Source: Photobacterium chitinilyticum
GTDB lineage: Bacteria > Pseudomonadota > Gammaproteobacteria > Enterobacterales > Vibrionaceae
Direction of reading: 5' to 3'
DNA: 64,000 nucleotides
Assembly (NCBI RefSeq): GCF_004104355.1
Contig: NZ_RJLM01000008.1
Coordinates: 124,001 to 188,000 of the forward strand
The position numbers and the translations under genes are program-made. Below, piece after piece: positions 1 to 8,597 of this stretch. Every line of letters starts with the position of its first letter. Within the stretch, counting starts at the first letter, position 1. The notes under the pieces were generated by a model, which searched no databases, was not told the origin of the DNA, and saw only the letters and a program-made list of their open reading frames with translations.

Positions 1-1321
1 GCCGGGGAGGCGGGACCAAATCATGCTTGTTCAGCAGACGGTACATCGTCGCACGTGACACGCCAAGCTCACGAGCGGCTGCAGAAATTTGTCCCTTGTT
101 ATTCTCCAATACCGTCAGCAGCGCACTACGCTCAGACTCCTCACGGATGGTCTTCAGGCTCTGCTTGTCATCACTCATACGGGGCAGATCGAGATGATCA
201 GCTTCAATCACCTTGGTTTCTGTCAGTAAGATAGCCCGTTTAAGCTGGCTGATCAGCTCACGGACATTACCCGGCCACGGATAACTCAGCAGCAGCTTTT
301 TGGCATCTTCCGACAAGGACTTGGCCATGCTGTTGTACTGGCGGGAGAACTTCAGCAGCAAGTACTCCGCCAACAACACAATATCATCCCCCCTTTCACG
401 CAGTGCCGGGACGGCGAGGCCAAGCACATTCAGGCGGTAGTAAAGATCCTCACGAATTTTGCCCTCTGCCAACAACTCTTCGAGCGAATAGCGGGTTGAG
501 ACAATCAAACGAAGATCCGACTGCACCTGACGCCCGCAAACCGTCATAAAACAGCCGTCTTGCAATAAGCACAATAGCTCTTGTTGCCGTTCATCATTAA
601 GCATGGATATTTCATCAAGAAATAACACGCCCTTGTCGGCGGATGCAAAACAGCATCGGCCTGGATCGGCCGAATTACCCTCATCGATGAGCCACGAGGC
701 ATTGAGTGATTCGCAGCTGACACCGACAAACGCAGCCTTGGCTCTCGTTGATGCCTGATGGATCGCCTGTGCAACCAGTTCTTTGCCTGTGCCGATTTCG
801 CCCTGCACAAATACCGGCATATCTGCAGCGGCCATACGTTTTACCTGATGACGCAGCTTTTTCATTGCGGCGGTATTGCCCTGCAACCCGTGCTGGCCAA
901 ACTGACCGAGCTCTGGCCATACCTTGCGCTCCAGCCTCAGCATTCCCAGCTGATGACCTATGGTTTTTAATAACTGGGATTCGGGTACTGGCGAGGTAAA
1001 ATAATCAATACAAAAGTTGACAATAAACTGGCAGGTAGCTTCAGTATCAAGTTGCTCCTCACGCACCAACGCCAACCAGCGCGCTTGTTTGTTTCGGTTA
1101 ACCACCCCGGCAATACCATTTAGGCTGAAGTTATCCTGGGTAAGGTCAACCACACCAATGCAGGGGCCCACTTCCAATAACAATGATTCGGCAGTACGAA
1201 GATCACAGCAACGATGGCAGCGCCAACCTGCCTGTTCTAATGTCGTTATCCAGGGTATGTTATTGCCCCCTAGAACGATTAATGTTCCCAGGGCTGAAGC
1301 TCGCTTCAATTCTGTCTTCAT
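1..1321 (-). CDS. vpsR: VpsR, NtrC-like c-di-GMP-responsive biofilm regulator (3' end cut by window edge)
   Basis: This reads on the minus strand from ATG at 1321; about 440 codons are present and the C-terminus runs off the window. The N-terminal receiver-like domain has its conserved Asp at residue 59 (GVVDLT), the same number as in Vibrio cholerae VpsR. An AAA+ domain follows, with Walker A GEIGTGKE (about 174-181) and Walker B GVLFLDE (about 231-237). A Fis-type helix-turn-helix (SAAARELGVSRATMYRLL) ends the visible part. The loop that carries GAFTGA in sigma-54 activators is shortened and the motif is absent, as expected for VpsR, which is known to work with sigma-70 RNA polymerase and c-di-GMP on vps and other biofilm genes. 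It lies near lysS, as in Vibrio. A purine-rich GGAAAGGCGG precedes the start. Confidence 0.86.
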   Translation of the reverse strand, partial: MKTELKRASALGTLIVLGGNNIPWITTLEQAGWRCHRCCDLRTAESLLLEVGPCIGVVDLTQDNFSLNGIAGVVNRNKQARWLALVREEQLDTEATCQFIVNFCIDYFTSPVPESQLLKTIGHQLGMLRLERKVWPELGQFGQHGLQGNTAAMKKLRHQVKRMAAADMPVFVQGEIGTGKELVAQAIHQASTRAKAAFVGVSCESLNASWLIDEGNSADPGRCCFASADKGVLFLDEISMLNDERQQELLCLLQDGCFMTVCGRQVQSDLRLIVSTRYSLEELLAEGKIREDLYYRLNVLGLAVPALRERGDDIVLLAEYLLLKFSRQYNSMAKSLSEDAKKLLLSYPWPGNVRELISQLKRAILLTETKVIEADHLDLPRMSDDKQSLKTIREESERSALLTVLENNKGQISAAARELGVSRATMYRLLNKHDLVPPPR

Positions 1322-1456
1322 TCCTTTTCCGCCTTTCCATCTGCCTGTTATCAAAAACCAAAACCAGTTTCTAACTGGCTTTGGCTTATTGCTGCAATAA
1401 AACCATCACTTACTTGATGATAAGTCGCTCTCTCAAAATAATGCAACTCGTTTACT

Positions 1457-1462
1457 ATTATA
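1457..1462 (-). promoter_or_regulatory. Possible -10 element of vpsR
   Basis: A TATAAT hexamer lies on the minus strand about 136 bases upstream of the vpsR start, inside a very AT-rich stretch and just downstream of the terminator of the preceding gene. No convincing -35 hexamer is visible 17 bases upstream, so an activator may be needed or the hexamer may be chance. Confidence 0.3.
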
Positions 1463-1507
1463 ATTAATATCTTGGTAATGGTTTCACATTATTTATCGTA
1501 CCAAAAC

Positions 1508-1534
1508 GCAAAAAGCGCCCGAAGGCGCTTTTAA
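1508..1534 (-). terminator. Rho-independent terminator after the symporter gene
   Basis: AAAAGCGCC and GGCGCTTTT form a stem with a short CGAA-like loop, followed on the minus strand by a T run. It separates the symporter gene upstream from vpsR downstream, so the two are separately transcribed. Confidence 0.8.
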
Positions 1535-1553
1535 ATCATCATCTTACTGTGAG

Positions 1554-2828
1554 TTAACTCACTGTTACTGTCTCGGCCGGAGCATCGGACGTTTCAATAC
1601 CAATTTCATTCTCACTTTTCGCTACGATGGTATTAACAGCAGTATCACCGACCACGTTTGAACTAGTACAGAACATATCGTTGATACGGTCAACAGCAGC
1701 GACAATCGCTAGACCTTCTGGCGGTAGACCTAGTTGGTGAAGCAACACACCAACCATAACCACACCACCACCAGGAACACCACCAGCACCGATAGACAGC
1801 AGCAAAATAGTCAGCCCCAGAGTAAACAGGTCAGCACTGTTGATAGGTTGGCCAAAAGCGTTAGCAACGAAGATAGTCGCCAATGCGATATAGATAGATA
1901 CGCCCGACATGTTCATAGTCGCACCGAGCGGTACACCAAAACCAGCAACTGACTTCGACACACCAATCTTATCTGTCAGAGTGCGCATCGTAACCGGAAT
2001 GGTTGCATTCGAGCTTGCTGTTGATAGAGAGAACAGGATCTGCTCACGGGTATGACGCAGGAACTGAGACGGTTTGATCCCCGTAGTCAGACCAACCATC
2101 ATCGGATAGAAGAAGAAAATCCAGAACACCAACATGGCTACAACTAGTGCGACATAACCAGCGACCGACATCAAGGTGTTGCCATCCAGTGTAGCACCAA
2201 GCTGAATCATCAGGGCAAATACACCAAACGGTGCCAGGCTCATCACCAGGCCAACCAGCTTCATCATAATTTCATTAGCCATCTTGAATGTCTTGATGGC
2301 TGGGCCACCGCGACTATCAAGAGCCTGAATAGCAAGACCTGTCAGAATAGCCATGAAGATAATTTGCAACATATCTCCACTGGCAAAAGCTTGTACTGGG
2401 TTGCTAGGGACGATGTTAACAATCAGTGAAAAAATGTCCGGGGTTTCAGTCGTTGTCAGCTCAACGGCTTCTGAGACCGTACCTGCCAAGTTCGCATCTG
2501 CACCTGGCTGGAAAATCATCCCAACCGTCAGGGCAGCAGTAATCGCGATGATGGTATTAATAATGTAGAGACCAAAGGTTTTACCACCCAAGCGACCAAA
2601 TGCCGTGATGTCTTTCAGATCAACGATACCGCATACAATCGAGACATAAACCAATGGCACGACCAATAGCTTAATGAGTGATACGAACATCCCGCCAGCA
2701 CCTTCGGCCAAGCCAAGTGCGTAGGTATCCATCAATGTCACGCCGTTAAACAGGTACTGAATTGCGGTACCGATAATCAGACCAGCAAATAGGCCTGCAA
2801 ATATTTTTCCTGATAGCGATTTCTTCAT
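1554..2828 (-). CDS. DAACS-family Na+:amino acid symporter, probably neutral amino acids
   Basis: The protein has 424 residues and belongs to the dicarboxylate/amino acid:cation symporter family (GltP/GltPh fold). It shows the serine-rich re-entrant hairpin HP1 (STASSNATIPVT), the TM7 motif with NMSG in place of NMDG, the HP2 motif GVPGGG and the TM8 motif DMFCTSSNVVGD. In acidic amino acid carriers the fourth residue of that TM8 motif is an Arg that binds the substrate side-chain carboxylate (R397 in GltPh); here it is Cys387, as in the neutral exchanger ASCT2. A neutral amino acid such as Ser, Ala or Thr is therefore a better guess than Glu or Asp. A perfect CRP box lies about 280 bases upstream and a terminator follows, so it is a single-gene unit. 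Confidence 0.85.
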   Translation of the reverse strand: MKKSLSGKIFAGLFAGLIIGTAIQYLFNGVTLMDTYALGLAEGAGGMFVSLIKLLVVPLVYVSIVCGIVDLKDITAFGRLGGKTFGLYIINTIIAITAALTVGMIFQPGADANLAGTVSEAVELTTTETPDIFSLIVNIVPSNPVQAFASGDMLQIIFMAILTGLAIQALDSRGGPAIKTFKMANEIMMKLVGLVMSLAPFGVFALMIQLGATLDGNTLMSVAGYVALVVAMLVFWIFFFYPMMVGLTTGIKPSQFLRHTREQILFSLSTASSNATIPVTMRTLTDKIGVSKSVAGFGVPLGATMNMSGVSIYIALATIFVANAFGQPINSADLFTLGLTILLLSIGAGGVPGGGVVMVGVLLHQLGLPPEGLAIVAAVDRINDMFCTSSNVVGDTAVNTIVAKSENEIGIETSDAPAETVTVS

Positions 2829-3106
2829 CGTCCATCTCCAGTAGGTTGTGCTTGTTTAAGTTTTACTTACTTCCTGTTCCCACTGTTCTTCGTGGGTTGG
2901 GCGACATTTTACACAGATCAATTCGACTGGAAAGAATAATCTTTACAAATAAATCACAAACCAAACACAAAATTAAACACTATTAGATCAAACAAATTAC
3001 AGCATAACAGGCTAAATCATTTAGATATCTGAAACTTATCAGTAAGAGAAATAGAACAATATTCGCAGAATATCATTCTGTTTATGAAGGCGGAAAATAC
3101 TGGTAA

Positions 3107-3122
3107 TGTGAATTAAATCACA
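3107..3122. promoter_or_regulatory. CRP box upstream of the DAACS symporter
   Basis: TGTGA-ATTAAA-TCACA is a perfect match to the cAMP-CRP half sites with the required six-base spacer. It sits in the long intergenic region upstream of the minus-strand symporter gene; the gene on its other side ends toward it, so the symporter is the only sensible target. The distance to the start codon is about 280 bases, so the promoter would have to lie well upstream or CRP would act from afar. Confidence 0.65.
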
Positions 3123-3130
3123 CACATTAA

Positions 3131-3171
3131 TCCACTATAGGAATAAAAAGTGAACATTTTCCACTATTGGA
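3131..3171. repeat. Two near-identical dyad sites TCCACTATWGGA, possible operators
   Basis: TCCACTATAGGA (3131-3142) and TCCACTATTGGA (3160-3171) differ at one base. Each has TCC/GGA arms around an AT-rich centre, and the second extends to TTTCC/GGAAA. Their centres are 29 bases apart and they adjoin the CRP box. I do not recognise the motif. They look like a pair of operators for an unknown regulator of the symporter gene. Confidence 0.35.
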
Positions 3172-3191
3172 AATCGGGGAAGGCGTAAGAA

Positions 3192-3240
3192 AAGCACCTC
3201 TCCTTGCCGCTTTCTCAGTCGCGGCAACTGAAGAGGTGGT
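3192..3240 (-). terminator. Terminator after the small lipoprotein gene
   Basis: On the minus strand CACCTCT ... AGAGGTG encloses a second stem TTGCCGC ... GCGGCAA and is followed by CTTTTCTT. It ends the transcript of the lipoprotein gene. Confidence 0.75.
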
Positions 3241-3255
3241 AAAATTTAGCAATAA

Positions 3256-3678
3256 TTAGCTATCTTTAGACTGTTCGATCTGGGCACAAATTTCTGTTGT
3301 AACAACATCCGTGGTGAAACCGGCATTGCCGACGTACCAATAGCGTACACCCAATCCATGGTCTATTACGCCACCAAACTGCTCGCAAACGTATGGAAAG
3401 ACATCTTTTTCCGCTTCTGATTTACGTATATTCCAATACCAGCGCGGATTGGGTAAGCGGTAAACAACCGTCAACAAAGACGCAGCTTCGTCAAACTGGA
3501 AAGTCTGGACACCACCTCGGAACGGCGTGGAGGGCTGATCATTCAGCGTATTGAGTTTTGCTTTGTATTCGTCAGGCAGGTTGCCGACAAAATCCGACGG
3601 TGGCGGAACTAGCTTGGTTGTCATACAACCAGATAACAAAGTAGTAGCAATGGCCAATGACGCAATGCGGAATTTCAT
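3256..3678 (-). CDS. Small conserved lipoprotein of unknown function
   Basis: The protein has 140 residues with a typical lipoprotein signal: two basic residues, a hydrophobic stretch and a lipobox ending LLSGC with the lipidated Cys at 18. The residues after Cys are Met-Thr-Thr, with no Asp at +2, so outer-membrane sorting is expected. The mature part has a WYW-containing segment (NPRWYWNIRK) and two further cysteines that could form a disulfide. I do not recognise a domain. It is a monocistronic unit between the symporter and lysS, with its own terminator. Confidence 0.7.
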   Translation of the reverse strand: MKFRIASLAIATTLLSGCMTTKLVPPPSDFVGNLPDEYKAKLNTLNDQPSTPFRGGVQTFQFDEAASLLTVVYRLPNPRWYWNIRKSEAEKDVFPYVCEQFGGVIDHGLGVRYWYVGNAGFTTDVVTTEICAQIEQSKDS

Positions 3679-3790
3679 GGTAATCCCTTATTGTTGATTA
3701 TTCGGGGCAAGAATTGATTTGCCGGCAATAATACACTAACCAGATGCAATAAGGGGTATATCTTTCTGATAAAGCTCTGATTTTTTATAT

Positions 3791-3817
3791 AAAAAAGCCA
3801 CCCTCGGGGGGTGGCTT
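3791..3817 (-). terminator. Terminator of the prfB-lysS operon
   Basis: AAGCCACCC (3795-3803) pairs with GGGTGGCTT (3809-3817) around a five-base loop. On the minus strand a run of T follows immediately. It lies 29 bases after the lysS stop codon. Confidence 0.88.
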
Positions 3818-3845
3818 ATGATATCGAGACATACCTTATCAGGTA

Positions 3846-5354
3846 TTAAGCATTGCTCTGAGGGCGCATTGCCGGGAACAAAATCACGTCACGAATCGTG
3901 TGCGTGTTGGTAAACAGCATCACCAGACGGTCGATACCAATACCCTGGCCAGCTGTCGGTGGCAGGCCGTGCTCCAGTGCCGTAATGTAGTCGGCATCGT
4001 AGTACATTGCTTCATCATCACCGGCGTCTTTAGCATTAACCTGTGCCTTGAAACGCTCGTCTTGGTCTTGTGCATCGTTAAGCTCAGAGAAGCCATTCGC
4101 GACTTCGCGGCCACCGATAAAGAACTCAAAACGGTCAGTAATGAAGTCGTTATCATCATTACGACGCGCCAGCGGAGAAATATCTGCTGGGTACTCAGTG
4201 ATGAACGTTGGCTGCATTAGCTGAGGCTCAGCCGTTTCACCAAAGATCTCTTCCAGTAGCTGACCACAGGTCCAGAACTTCTCAACGTAGATATCTAAAC
4301 CACGAGCGATGTCTGCCATGTGCTCACGATCAGCAACTTGCTCATAAGTCAGCGCCTGGATCACAGCATGGTCGGGATTGTACAGTTTGATTGCATCTAG
4401 CATGCTCATACGAGTGTATGGACCACCAAAGTCAATCTCATGTTCACCGTATGGTAGTTTTGGCGAACCACAAAGATCCGTCGCGATGCTGCTTAGCATT
4501 TCTTCGGTCAGATCCATCAGATCGTTGTAGTCTGCATACGCCATATAGAATTCCATCATAGTGAATTCAGGGTTATGGCGAGGAGACAAACCTTCGTTAC
4601 GGAAGTTACGGTTAATTTCGAACACACGCTCGAAGCCACCAACAACCAATCGCTTCAGGTAAAGCTCTGGTGCAACACGCAGGTACATATCGATATCTAG
4701 CGCATTATGGTGCGTAATGAACGGACGTGCTGTCGCGCCACCCGGGATCACGTGCATCATTGGCGTTTCAACTTCCATGAAACCTTTCGTGGTCATGAAG
4801 TTACGGATCGCGCTGACAACACTAGAACGCATCATCATAGCTTTGCGAGAGTCTTCGTTAACAATCAGGTCAACGTAACGCTGGCGATAGCGCATTTCCT
4901 GATCCGTTAGGCCGTGGAATTTTTCCGGAAGCGGACGCAATGCTTTAGTCAGCAAAACGTACTCATCCATGTTCACGTAAAGATCGCCTTTACCTGACTT
5001 ATGCAGTGCACCTTTAATACCGATGATGTCACCGATATCCAAGCCAGAGTATTTTTCTTTAAGCTCTTTCTGAACCGTTTTGTCAGCGTATGCCTGGATA
5101 CGACCAGACACATCCTGGATCGCCAGGAATGGACCACGCTTGGCCATAATACGGCCTGCGATAGCAACTACGTTGCCCGCTTCTTCCAGCTCTTCTTTCG
5201 ATAGTTCGCCAAATTTAGCCTGCAGGTCTGCCGCTAAGCTATCGCGACGGAAATCATTCGGGTGGCCAGAAGCCTTACAGTTCTCGCGAATCATATCCAG
5301 TTTCGCGCGACGCTCGGCAATCAGCTTATTCTCATCTTGTAATTGATCAGTCAT
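3846..5354 (-). CDS. lysS: Lysyl-tRNA synthetase, class II
   Basis: This 502-residue enzyme charges tRNA-Lys with lysine in the cytoplasm (E. coli LysS has 505). The N-terminal OB-fold anticodon-binding domain covers roughly residues 60-150. The class II catalytic core follows, with motif 2 visible as [22 protein letters not shown] and motif 3 as [13 protein letters not shown] near the C-terminus. The start [10 protein letters not shown] matches the family. It lies 31 bases downstream of prfB, the order known from E. coli and Vibrio, so the two are very likely co-transcribed and end at the terminator at 3791-3817. Confidence 0.97.
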   Translation of the reverse strand: MTDQLQDENKLIAERRAKLDMIRENCKASGHPNDFRRDSLAADLQAKFGELSKEELEEAGNVVAIAGRIMAKRGPFLAIQDVSGRIQAYADKTVQKELKEKYSGLDIGDIIGIKGALHKSGKGDLYVNMDEYVLLTKALRPLPEKFHGLTDQEMRYRQRYVDLIVNEDSRKAMMMRSSVVSAIRNFMTTKGFMEVETPMMHVIPGGATARPFITHHNALDIDMYLRVAPELYLKRLVVGGFERVFEINRNFRNEGLSPRHNPEFTMMEFYMAYADYNDLMDLTEEMLSSIATDLCGSPKLPYGEHEIDFGGPYTRMSMLDAIKLYNPDHAVIQALTYEQVADREHMADIARGLDIYVEKFWTCGQLLEEIFGETAEPQLMQPTFITEYPADISPLARRNDDNDFITDRFEFFIGGREVANGFSELNDAQDQDERFKAQVNAKDAGDDEAMYYDADYITALEHGLPPTAGQGIGIDRLVMLFTNTHTIRDVILFPAMRPQSNA

Positions 5355-5385
5355 GGGTTAACCTTAAATTTTTAACCGAATTCGG

Positions 5386-6484
5386 TTACAGACCTGATTT
5401 CAGGCTAGCTTCAATAAAACGGTCTAAGTCACCGTCCAGTACCGCTTGGGTGTTACGATTTTCCACCCCGGTACGCAAATCTTTAATACGGGAGTCATCC
5501 AGTACGTATGAACGGATCTGGCTGCCCCAGCCAATGTCAGACTTCGAATCTTCGTTGGCCTGCTTCTCAGCATTTTGTTTTTGCATCTCAAGCTCGAACA
5601 GTTTTGCTTTCAGCTGTTTCATCGCCTGATCTTTGTTCTTGTGCTGAGAACGGTCATTCTGGCACTGCACCACAGTATTGGTCGGTAGGTGAGTAATACG
5701 CACCGCAGACTCGGTGGTGTTGACGTGCTGACCACCCGCACCGGATGCACGGTATACGTCGATACGCAAATCTGATGGATTAATATCGATGGCAATGTTG
5801 TCATCAACTTCAGGGTAAATAAACGCTGAGGCAAATGAGGTATGACGACGTCCGCCTGAATCGAACGGTGATTTACGTACCAGACGGTGGACACCGGTTT
5901 CGGTACGCAGCCAACCGTAAGCATACTCGCCACTAATACGGACGGTTGCTGACTTCAGGCCTGCGACTTCACCTTCGGACACTTCGATAACTTCAGTCTT
6001 GAAGCCCTTCGCATCTGCCCAACGCAAATACATGCGCAGCAGCATCGAGGTCCAGTCCTGAGCCTCAGTGCCACCAGAGCCCGCCTGAAGGTCGATATAA
6101 CAATCTGATTCGTCGTGGTCGCCAGCAAACATTCGGCGGAATTCCAGCTTAGCAAGCTTGGCTTCCAGTTCAGCCAGTTCCGGCTCGATCTCGTCAAATG
6201 TTTCCTGATCGGCTTCTTCAACGGCCAGCTCAAGCAGACCTTCAACGTCTTCAACGCCTTGATCCAGCTGATCGATAGTATCAACCACAGCCTCTAGTGC
6301 TGCGCGTTCTTTACCCAGAGCCTGAGCACGCTCTGGCTCATTCCATACATCTGGTTGCTCTAGCTCTGCATTGACCTCTTCTAGATGCTCTTTCTTGGCA
6401 TCATAGTCAAAGGTACCCCCTAAGGATATCAGTACGTACTGACACATCCTCAAGTCGGTTTTTAATAGGATTAATCTCGAACAT
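5386..6484 (-). CDS. prfB: Peptide chain release factor 2, with programmed +1 frameshift
   Basis: RF2 reads UGA and UAA stop codons and releases the finished peptide. Translation starts at ATG 6484 ([15 protein letters not shown]...), runs 25 codons and meets an in-frame UGA at 6409-6407. The context AGG GGG TAC CTT TGA C is the classic autoregulatory site: an internal Shine-Dalgarno (AGGGGG) three bases before the CUU slip codon. Skipping one base continues with [11 protein letters not shown] to give 365 residues, exactly the E. coli length. The anticodon-like SPF motif and the GGQ catalytic motif (GAGGQHVN) are both intact. A reading frame opening at 6453 (MRMCQYV...) is an artefact of ignoring the frameshift. 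lysS follows in the same operon. Confidence 0.96.
6403..6420 (-). promoter_or_regulatory. RF2 recoding site (internal SD, CUU slip codon, UGA)
   Basis: Reading the minus strand, AGGGGG is followed by TAC, then CTT (6412-6410), TGA (6409-6407) and C. Low RF2 slows termination at the UGA, so ribosomes slip +1 on CUU and make more RF2. All elements known from E. coli are present. Confidence 0.93.
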
Positions 6485-6707
6485 TGCCACTCTTCATAGC
6501 CGAAACGGACATAACCGATGAATTCTATCGAATTGTAGATAGAATATACAGAGGAGAAGAAAGGTTATCGATGAATTTATTTTTCAACCTTAGTCACAGA
6601 AACAGTGTTGTCACCATCTTGAAATAATCTGTTTACCCTCTTTGCGGCAAGAGTCTTATGATCTTGCTCACAGTTACGGCGCCGGAAAGCGCCGCTATCG
6701 GCTTCGA

Positions 6708-8432
6708 TTATACGGCTTCGATATGCTCAATCATCAGCTGGGCACTGCTATTACCCCGAAATTCGTTTACATCCAGGCGGTACACTAACTGAACTTGCTG
6801 CACCGAGGCATCCGGCCAGCAGCGAATATCAATATTGAAGGCAATACCATCGATAACACTGCCCCCCGTCATAGGCTCAAGCATCATTTTCAGATGCTTG
6901 CCACCCACCAGCTTCTGGTGTAGCAGGCGAAACTTGCCATCAAACATTGGCTCAGGGAATTGCTGCCCCCAAGGACCGCCCGATCGCAGCAATTCAGCCG
7001 TTTGCAAATTCAACTCATGGCTATCTAGCTCACCATCGGACAACAAAACACCCTTGAGCGCGTCTTCATCCAGCTCCTTGCGCACCGCCAGATCAAACGC
7101 CTTGCTAAAAGCGGCCAGTTTGTCTTCGGGGATTGTCAGCCCTGCCGCCATGGCATGACCACCAAACTTAGCTATCATTCCCGGGTTCTGGGTATCGATA
7201 AGATCAAGTACATCACGCATATGCAGGCCAGGAATAGAACGACACGAGCCTTTGATTTCGCCATTGCCGGTATCGGCAAAGGCTATCACCGGACGGTGAT
7301 ACAGCTCCTTGATCCGTGAAGCCAGAATACCAATTACCCCCTGATGCCAGTCACGCTGGAACAGCGCCAAACCATAGGGCATATCTTTCTGATTGAATTG
7401 AAGACGCTCGCAGATAGCCAAGGCCTCTTCCTTCATGCCGTGCTCGATTTCTTTTCGAGTCTGGTTCAATGCATCAAGTTCCGATGCCATTCGCCGGGCA
7501 GCCTGAATATTGTCACTAAGCAGCAGCTCAACGCCGAACGACATGTCATCCAGACGTCCTGCGGCATTTATTCGAGGGCCAAGAGCAAACCCCAGGTCGC
7601 TCGACACCAGTCGTGCCGGATCGCGCTTGGCTACCTCAATCAGCGCCTGAATCCCCGGACGACATTTACCGGCACGAATTCGCTGCAGCCCCTGATGGAC
7701 CAATATGCGATTATTGCCATCCAGAGCGACAACATCAGCAACAGTACCCAATGCCACCAAATCCAGCAATTCGGCCAAATTAGGCTCCGCAATCCCCTGC
7801 TGGCCAAACCATCCGTTTTGGCGCAACTCTGCCCGCAATGCCAGCATAAGATAAAACGCCACACCGACACCACAGAGCGACTTGGAAGGGAAACCGCATT
7901 CATGCAGATTAGGGTTCACAATTGCATCAGCAAGCGGTAATTCTCCCCCCGGCAAATGATGATCAGTCACCAATACCTGGATACCCTTGGCTTTCGCAGC
8001 CGCCACGCCCGCAATAGACGAAACGCCATTATCCACCGTCATGATCAGCTCGGCGCCTCGTTCTTCTACCTGAGCAACCACCTCCGGACTCAAACCATAA
8101 CCATCATCAAAACGGTTGGGAACCAGGTAATCAACATTACGGCAGCCCAACATTTTAAGCGCCAACACAGACAGCGCTGCGCTCGTTGCTCCGTCAGCAT
8201 CAAAATCACCGACGATGATGATCCGCAGGTTATCCGCCAGTGCCGACACCAGCAGCTGCACGGCAGGTTCAATGCCGTATAGCTGGTTAAATCCCAGCAG
8301 ACCGCGGGCTCCGCGCTCAAGATCAGCATCACCGACCAAACCTCGGCTGGCATAAATCCGCTTTAACAGCGGGTGGATTGCATCAGAAAAGCCGGCGGTA
8401 TCGGCCGGTGGGCGACGTTTAATTTCAATCAT
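6708..8432 (-). CDS. recJ: Single-stranded-DNA-specific exonuclease RecJ
   Basis: RecJ is a 5'-3' single-strand exonuclease of the DHH phosphoesterase family, used in RecF-pathway recombination, mismatch repair and base excision repair. The protein has 574 residues (E. coli 577). DHH-family motifs are clear: DFDADGATSAA in motif I, TVDNG, VTDHH (motif III) and LDLVALGTVADV (motif IV); the DHHA1 motif GGHAMAAG lies near residue 425. It sits between dsbC and prfB, the same order as in E. coli, but a strong terminator precedes it, so part of its transcription must start in the 110 bases upstream, which also hold a heptamer repeat. Confidence 0.96.
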   Translation of the reverse strand: MIEIKRRPPADTAGFSDAIHPLLKRIYASRGLVGDADLERGARGLLGFNQLYGIEPAVQLLVSALADNLRIIIVGDFDADGATSAALSVLALKMLGCRNVDYLVPNRFDDGYGLSPEVVAQVEERGAELIMTVDNGVSSIAGVAAAKAKGIQVLVTDHHLPGGELPLADAIVNPNLHECGFPSKSLCGVGVAFYLMLALRAELRQNGWFGQQGIAEPNLAELLDLVALGTVADVVALDGNNRILVHQGLQRIRAGKCRPGIQALIEVAKRDPARLVSSDLGFALGPRINAAGRLDDMSFGVELLLSDNIQAARRMASELDALNQTRKEIEHGMKEEALAICERLQFNQKDMPYGLALFQRDWHQGVIGILASRIKELYHRPVIAFADTGNGEIKGSCRSIPGLHMRDVLDLIDTQNPGMIAKFGGHAMAAGLTIPEDKLAAFSKAFDLAVRKELDEDALKGVLLSDGELDSHELNLQTAELLRSGGPWGQQFPEPMFDGKFRLLHQKLVGGKHLKMMLEPMTGGSVIDGIAFNIDIRCWPDASVQQVQLVYRLDVNEFRGNSSAQLMIEHIEAV

Positions 8433-8486
8433 AACAAGGCTAAGTCTATGCTGGGTAAGTACCCGGTGCTGTGCACGAGGGGTAAG

Positions 8487-8516
8487 GGTTCTAGGTTCTA
8501 GGTTCTAGGTTCTAGG
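8487..8516. repeat. Tandem heptamer repeat (GGTTCTA)x4
   Basis: Four perfect copies of GGTTCTA plus a terminal GG lie between the dsbC terminator and the recJ start codon, beginning about 55 bases upstream of that start. On the recJ strand the unit reads TAGAACC. Seven-base repeats outside coding sequence can vary in number by slippage. It may lie in the recJ leader or promoter. Confidence 0.9.
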
Positions 8517-8540
8517 CATTATAGGTGCTATACCCAATAT

Positions 8541-8574
8541 AAAAAACCCGAATTCGATCTCTCGAATTCGGGTT
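8541..8574 (-). terminator. Terminator after dsbC
   Basis: AACCCGAATTCG (8545-8556) and CGAATTCGGGTT (8563-8574) form a perfect 12-base-pair stem with a six-base loop, followed by T residues on the minus strand. It lies between dsbC and recJ. Confidence 0.9.
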
Positions 8575-8597
8575 GGTATAAACGCTTGCCAATACTG

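Noticed and set aside
6453-6484. A prfB start at 6453 giving MRMCQYV...
   Set aside because: That frame exists only because the +1 frameshift is ignored; the true start at 6484 has the RF2 N-terminus.
7344-7940. 198-codon plus-strand frame opposite recJ
   Set aside because: It is antisense to conserved RecJ motifs, with no family resemblance and no start signals.
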